Of a DNA stretch of 17,599 bases, positions 14,672 to 17,599 are shown in pieces. The translations under genes were made by a program, and so were the position numbers. Source of the DNA: Bacteroidota bacterium (GTDB lineage Bacteria > Bacteroidota > Bacteroidia > B-17B0 > B-17BO); the NCBI GenBank assembly GCA_025356715.1, contig JANXRU010000348.1, forward strand, positions 1 to 17,599, read 5' to 3'. A model generated the notes under the pieces. It saw only the letters and a list, made by a program, of their open reading frames with translations, was not told the origin of the DNA and searched no databases. Numbering within the stretch: the stretch's first letter is position 1; each line of letters begins with the position of its first letter.

Positions 14672-16564
14672 TTAATTAATTCTAAGAATTTTTGATGTGT
14701 AGTTTTTGTTACTTGTTTTAATGTTTAAGATATAAGTACCATTATCAAAATCAGTAGCGTTTAAACTAAACGTATTCGTGTTTGTTTTTTCGCCTTGAGC
14801 TACTTTTCTACCTGCAATATCAAATACTTCGTAATTAATTTTTGATTCTGTTGTAGGAACTTCAATAATTAAATGACCATTACCTACCGCAAAACCTTCT
14901 GAATTTTTGATTATTAAATCAGTTCCTTTAAAAGGCCCTGCATCAATACCTGTTGTAGCACAGCTTCCACTATGAAGTCCATAAAAATTAAATTGCGTAC
15001 ATAAAGTGCCATAATGTGCGCTACCGTATAATAACGCATCTGCATTAATTACAAGAGTTGCAGCATTTGTCATTGTCATATTATTAGTCCAATTATATAA
15101 AGAGGTATATTGCAATTTATCAGTAATTGTTTTTCCAAGTATAGTCCAAATAGACATCATTGCGCTTGCCCAAATTTGACCGTCGCTATGAACCTCTCCA
15201 ACTAAACCACTAGGGTAAATCGTTGTTGTTAAATCACAACGACGACCGCCCCAACATGCTGGAATGCCATCCCAAGGAAATACATACCCCCAATCATAAG
15301 CATCAATCGCTCTTCGGTAACTGGTAGCTTGGTAATCACCAAACGCCTCATCTAAAGCCCCTCTATCTGAAGAGGAGAAACTATTATTATTTGCAGAATG
15401 ACTTACAGCATGACCATATTCGTGAACAAATACATCGGCATCTTCTCCATCATCCACGCATCCATCTCCTATGGTAAGAGAATTTGGGCCAGGTGTAAAC
15501 CAAGAATTATCTTGTGTAGTTCCATGAGCATCACATTGAGTTTGAAAATTACACAGATTTGTGAAACCCATAGACTGAATATATTCTTGCATTTTAGTGA
15601 TATGATAAAAGGCATTAATTTCTTCAAACTGATCAGGATTACGAGTATATGTAAAGGTAGGTGTTGAAGACGTTGGAGGTGTGTTAGCAGGAGAGGTTAA
15701 ATTCAACATTTTTACATACGGATTTGCTAGAGAATATACACCTGCACTAAAAGTTGCTACAACTTTCGCGTTTACTCTATCTGCTGTAAGTGTTGCATTA
15801 TCAGCATCATTATTATCAACATATGCACCGCCAGCAATAGCATGTGCAAAGGTGATAGGATTTGGCTTAAAAATGCTTACAGTAATTGTATCGCCAATTG
15901 ACGAAGAATTTTGGCGTTTTGCATAACGACGAATATCTTGCTGATAAACGGTATTTTTATTTTCATCAACTAAAGCAAAAATATCAAAACCACCAATTTC
16001 ATCTTGTGATGACATGTCAATTTTTTGTACTGCAAATCCTTCGTTGATTTTAGTAATGCAAATTTGCAATTCGTTTTTGTATGTAATAGTTGTACTGTTT
16101 TTAGAAGCAACATATTGTTTAACAAAATTAGGGCTACTTAAATTAGCAACTTGCGCATTAATTGTCGATAAATTTAAAAACGATACATCAACGGTTTCGT
16201 TTATAATTAAGGAAATGTCTTTTGCGTTATCAAGTGCTGCTTTAATAGTAGCATTATAAACAGGAATGTTATTATAATACAATTGATACGTAAAGTGCTT
16301 ACCTACTAAACTTGTTTGGCTATAACTTAATTGCAAACTTGTATGAGGTACTTTTAATTCCTTAATTGTATTCATTAAATACGCTTTTACTACTTCAGGA
16401 TCGTCAGAACCTAATTTTACTTTTTCGAAAACGGGGCTATTGTTAACGATGTAGATACTACCAGTATTCAAATTATTGCCTGATGGTTTTTGTGCAAATG
16501 CACCTATTGAAAGAGCAAGTGAACTACAAAGAAATAATTTAGAAATTGAGTTGAAATGTTTCAT
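14672..16564 (-). CDS. Secreted M36-type (fungalysin-like) zinc metallopeptidase with T9SS sorting domain
   Basis: This is a 630-residue secreted protease. A signal peptide is at 1-24 (hydrophobic LFLCSSLALSIGAFA, then Q). A propeptide with an FTP/PepSY-like block (about 55-125: HTSLQLSYSQ, GKHFTYQLYYNNIPVYNATI) keeps the enzyme inactive. The catalytic domain has HEYGH (381-385) as zinc motif with catalytic Glu382, the downstream ligand in ALDEAFGDY (Glu406) and GEVHSDGQIWA (456-466), the conserved M36 histidine motif. Paired cysteines (338/344, 437/443, 522/535) may form disulfides. Residues about 553-630 are a type A T9SS C-terminal domain (NYEVFDIAGRKV, FDNGTYILNI, ending SKILRIN), so export is across the outer membrane by the Por/Gld machinery. 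It is probably monocistronic and follows the hydroxylase gene by 92 nt. A nutritional or matrix-degrading role is inferred. Confidence 0.92.
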   Translation of the reverse strand: MKHFNSISKLFLCSSLALSIGAFAQKPSGNNLNTGSIYIVNNSPVFEKVKLGSDDPEVVKAYLMNTIKELKVPHTSLQLSYSQTSLVGKHFTYQLYYNNIPVYNATIKAALDNAKDISLIINETVDVSFLNLSTINAQVANLSSPNFVKQYVASKNSTTITYKNELQICITKINEGFAVQKIDMSSQDEIGGFDIFALVDENKNTVYQQDIRRYAKRQNSSSIGDTITVSIFKPNPITFAHAIAGGAYVDNNDADNATLTADRVNAKVVATFSAGVYSLANPYVKMLNLTSPANTPPTSSTPTFTYTRNPDQFEEINAFYHITKMQEYIQSMGFTNLCNFQTQCDAHGTTQDNSWFTPGPNSLTIGDGCVDDGEDADVFVHEYGHAVSHSANNNSFSSSDRGALDEAFGDYQATSYRRAIDAYDWGYVFPWDGIPACWGGRRCDLTTTIYPSGLVGEVHSDGQIWASAMMSIWTILGKTITDKLQYTSLYNWTNNMTMTNAATLVINADALLYGSAHYGTLCTQFNFYGLHSGSCATTGIDAGPFKGTDLIIKNSEGFAVGNGHLIIEVPTTESKINYEVFDIAGRKVAQGEKTNTNTFSLNATDFDNGTYILNIKTSNKNYTSKILRIN

Positions 16565-16592
16565 GCTTATCTATTTTATGATGAATACTATA

Positions 16593-16632
16593 TTAGCTTA
16601 TATCTAAGCTAAGGAATTGATTTTAAAATTCC
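16593..16632. repeat. Two abutting 20-bp inverted repeats upstream of the M36 gene
   Basis: ttagctta (16593-16600) is the perfect inverse of taagctaa (16605-16612). The very next base begins a second symmetric element, ggaatt (16613-16618) with aattcc (16627-16632). They lie between the hydroxylase stop and the M36 start (minus strand), next to a -7-like TTTATTTG (16639-16632, one mismatch). They could be an operator pair or leader hairpins; no T run marks a terminator. Confidence 0.4.
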
Positions 16633-16656
16633 AAATAAATCTATAAATCGAATAAT

Positions 16657-17541
16657 TTATTTTTTCTCTTCTCGCATTTGCCTGGCTGTTTGCTTACTTC
16701 CATCATGGCTCCAACCTGGCGGACCAAAAACGTAACCTAACTTTTCTTTAAACGTTGTTTCTTTTTTTAAATCATTTCCCATTTCTTTCCATTCATGAAA
16801 TACCATTGTTATAGGGTTGTATGAGTTAATATTGGTTGTTAAGCCATACACAACGGGTTCATGTTTTTCTTCTTTCGCAAAAGTGCCAAACAATCTGTCC
16901 CATATAATAAAAACCATACCCATATTTTTATCCAAATAAATTACATTGCTTGCGTGATGAACTCTATGATGGGATGGCGTGGACATTACCCATTCAATAA
17001 TTCCTAAATGACCAACTGTTTTAGTATGAATTAATATGCCATAAATTTGTGTAGCAGCATACATAAACATCACGTCTAAGGGATTAAAACCAAGTAATGA
17101 TAAAGGAATAAAATACATAAAACGATACAAGGGCTGAAACACAGACGATCGAAAACCAACTGTTAAATTAAACTCTTCGGAAGAATGGTGTGTTACATGA
17201 ACTGCCCAAAACAATCGACAATAGTGGTCGACACGATGAAGCCAATAAAATAAAAAGTCTTGAACAATTAATAAAACAGACCAATATAAAATAGGGCGTG
17301 TGACTTTATCAATACTCCAAAACTGAAACTGATAAAAATAGAAAAGCACGGCTAAACAAATACCCCGCACTAAAATATCTAAGGAGAAATTAAGTGTTGT
17401 TAAATAGATATTGGCTAATATGCCTTTGGTTGTGTAGTATTTTTTATGATGCCAATAACTATACAGAATTTCTATACCAATAACAATGGTATAAATGGGT
17501 ATGCTTAATTTAATGAGTAAGGCTTCTCTAAATTCGTTCAT
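16657..17541 (-). CDS. Membrane di-iron hydroxylase, sterol desaturase / fatty acid hydroxylase superfamily
   Basis: This 294-residue polytopic inner-membrane enzyme of the FA_hydroxylase type uses a histidine-ligated di-iron centre to hydroxylate or desaturate lipids. The histidine boxes are HRVDH (102-106), HVTHH (115-119) and HHRVHH (191-196), with His172 and His178 between, all in the expected order. Hydrophobic segments are at about 10-30, 41-68, 84-101 and 140-172. The C-terminal tail FGPPGWSHDG (272-281) and spacing resemble bacterial relatives of alkylglycerol monooxygenase; other possibilities are a carotenoid or fatty-acid hydroxylase, and the substrate cannot be fixed. The ATG at 17541 has a consensus promoter and a leader of only about 10 nt. 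The gene appears complete and monocistronic, with no desaturase or carotenoid genes beside it. Confidence 0.9.
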   Translation of the reverse strand: MNEFREALLIKLSIPIYTIVIGIEILYSYWHHKKYYTTKGILANIYLTTLNFSLDILVRGICLAVLFYFYQFQFWSIDKVTRPILYWSVLLIVQDFLFYWLHRVDHYCRLFWAVHVTHHSSEEFNLTVGFRSSVFQPLYRFMYFIPLSLLGFNPLDVMFMYAATQIYGILIHTKTVGHLGIIEWVMSTPSHHRVHHASNVIYLDKNMGMVFIIWDRLFGTFAKEEKHEPVVYGLTTNINSYNPITMVFHEWKEMGNDLKKETTFKEKLGYVFGPPGWSHDGSKQTARQMREEKK

Positions 17542-17554
17542 GAGGCTTAAAAAG

Positions 17555-17582
17555 CAAAGATATAAATAATTAGTTCCTCCAA
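17555..17582 (-). promoter_or_regulatory. Consensus Bacteroidota promoter for the hydroxylase gene
   Basis: On the minus strand TTG (17582-17580) is followed after 17 nt by TATCTTTG (17562-17555), a perfect TAnnTTTG. The box ends 13 nt before the ATG, so the leader is about 10 nt and too short for a Shine-Dalgarno site. This is the best-formed promoter in the window. Confidence 0.7.
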
Positions 17583-17599
17583 GAAAATGTAGTGTCGGA

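Noticed and set aside
1..17599. Search for CRISPR arrays, tRNA/rRNA genes, transposases, toxin-antitoxin or phage-defence modules
   Set aside because: No repeat-spacer pattern, cloverleaf-like segment, transposase or defence-protein motif was seen on either strand.

Overview
This is an AT-rich chromosomal window from a member of the Bacteroidota (Flavobacteriales/Sphingobacteriales-like; no finer placement is supported). Three things point there. One secreted peptidase carries a type IX secretion C-terminal sorting domain. Several promoters match the Bacteroidota -7 box TAnnTTTG, some with an upstream TTG, instead of TATAAT. Translation starts lack Shine-Dalgarno sequences. There are no mobile elements, CRISPR arrays, tRNAs or rRNAs, and I found no defence or biosynthetic island. 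The content is ordinary housekeeping and envelope genes; the less ordinary signals lie in start sites and regulatory DNA.

Layout. Positions 1-114 hold the N-terminal 38 codons of a PadR-type regulator (minus strand, running off the left edge), preceded by a candidate operator. Next on the minus strand are a large membrane-anchored protein with a predicted C-terminal seven-bladed propeller (394-2985) and a MurG-like glycosyltransferase (3071-4048). The glycosyltransferase is divergent from uvrC. On the plus strand come uvrC (4096-5913), gyrB (6143-8098) and mdh (8178-9119), ending in a strong hairpin terminator. The rest is on the minus strand. In transcription order from the right edge it is: a sterol-desaturase/fatty-acid-hydroxylase superfamily membrane protein, an M36-type secreted metallopeptidase, a terminator, penicillin-binding protein 1C, then a likely operon of MerR-type regulator, catalytically dead M16 peptidase homologue and GT4-type glycosyltransferase.

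Functionally the window mixes DNA maintenance (UvrC, GyrB), central carbon metabolism (malate dehydrogenase) and envelope or secretion functions (PBP1C, two glycosyltransferases, the M36 protease, the membrane hydroxylase). No single pathway joins them.

The most interesting pattern is a set of genes whose -7-like octamer sits exactly 4 nt before the start codon: uvrC (GTG) and merR-like (ATG) with perfect matches, M16 (ATG) and the MurG-like gene (ATC) with one mismatch. This suggests leaderless mRNAs. In the MurG-like gene it also suggests a non-canonical ATC start, because no ATG, GTG or TTG exists upstream of the conserved N-terminal motif. A second oddity is the M16 homologue, which has lost HxxEH and has no active partner gene beside it.
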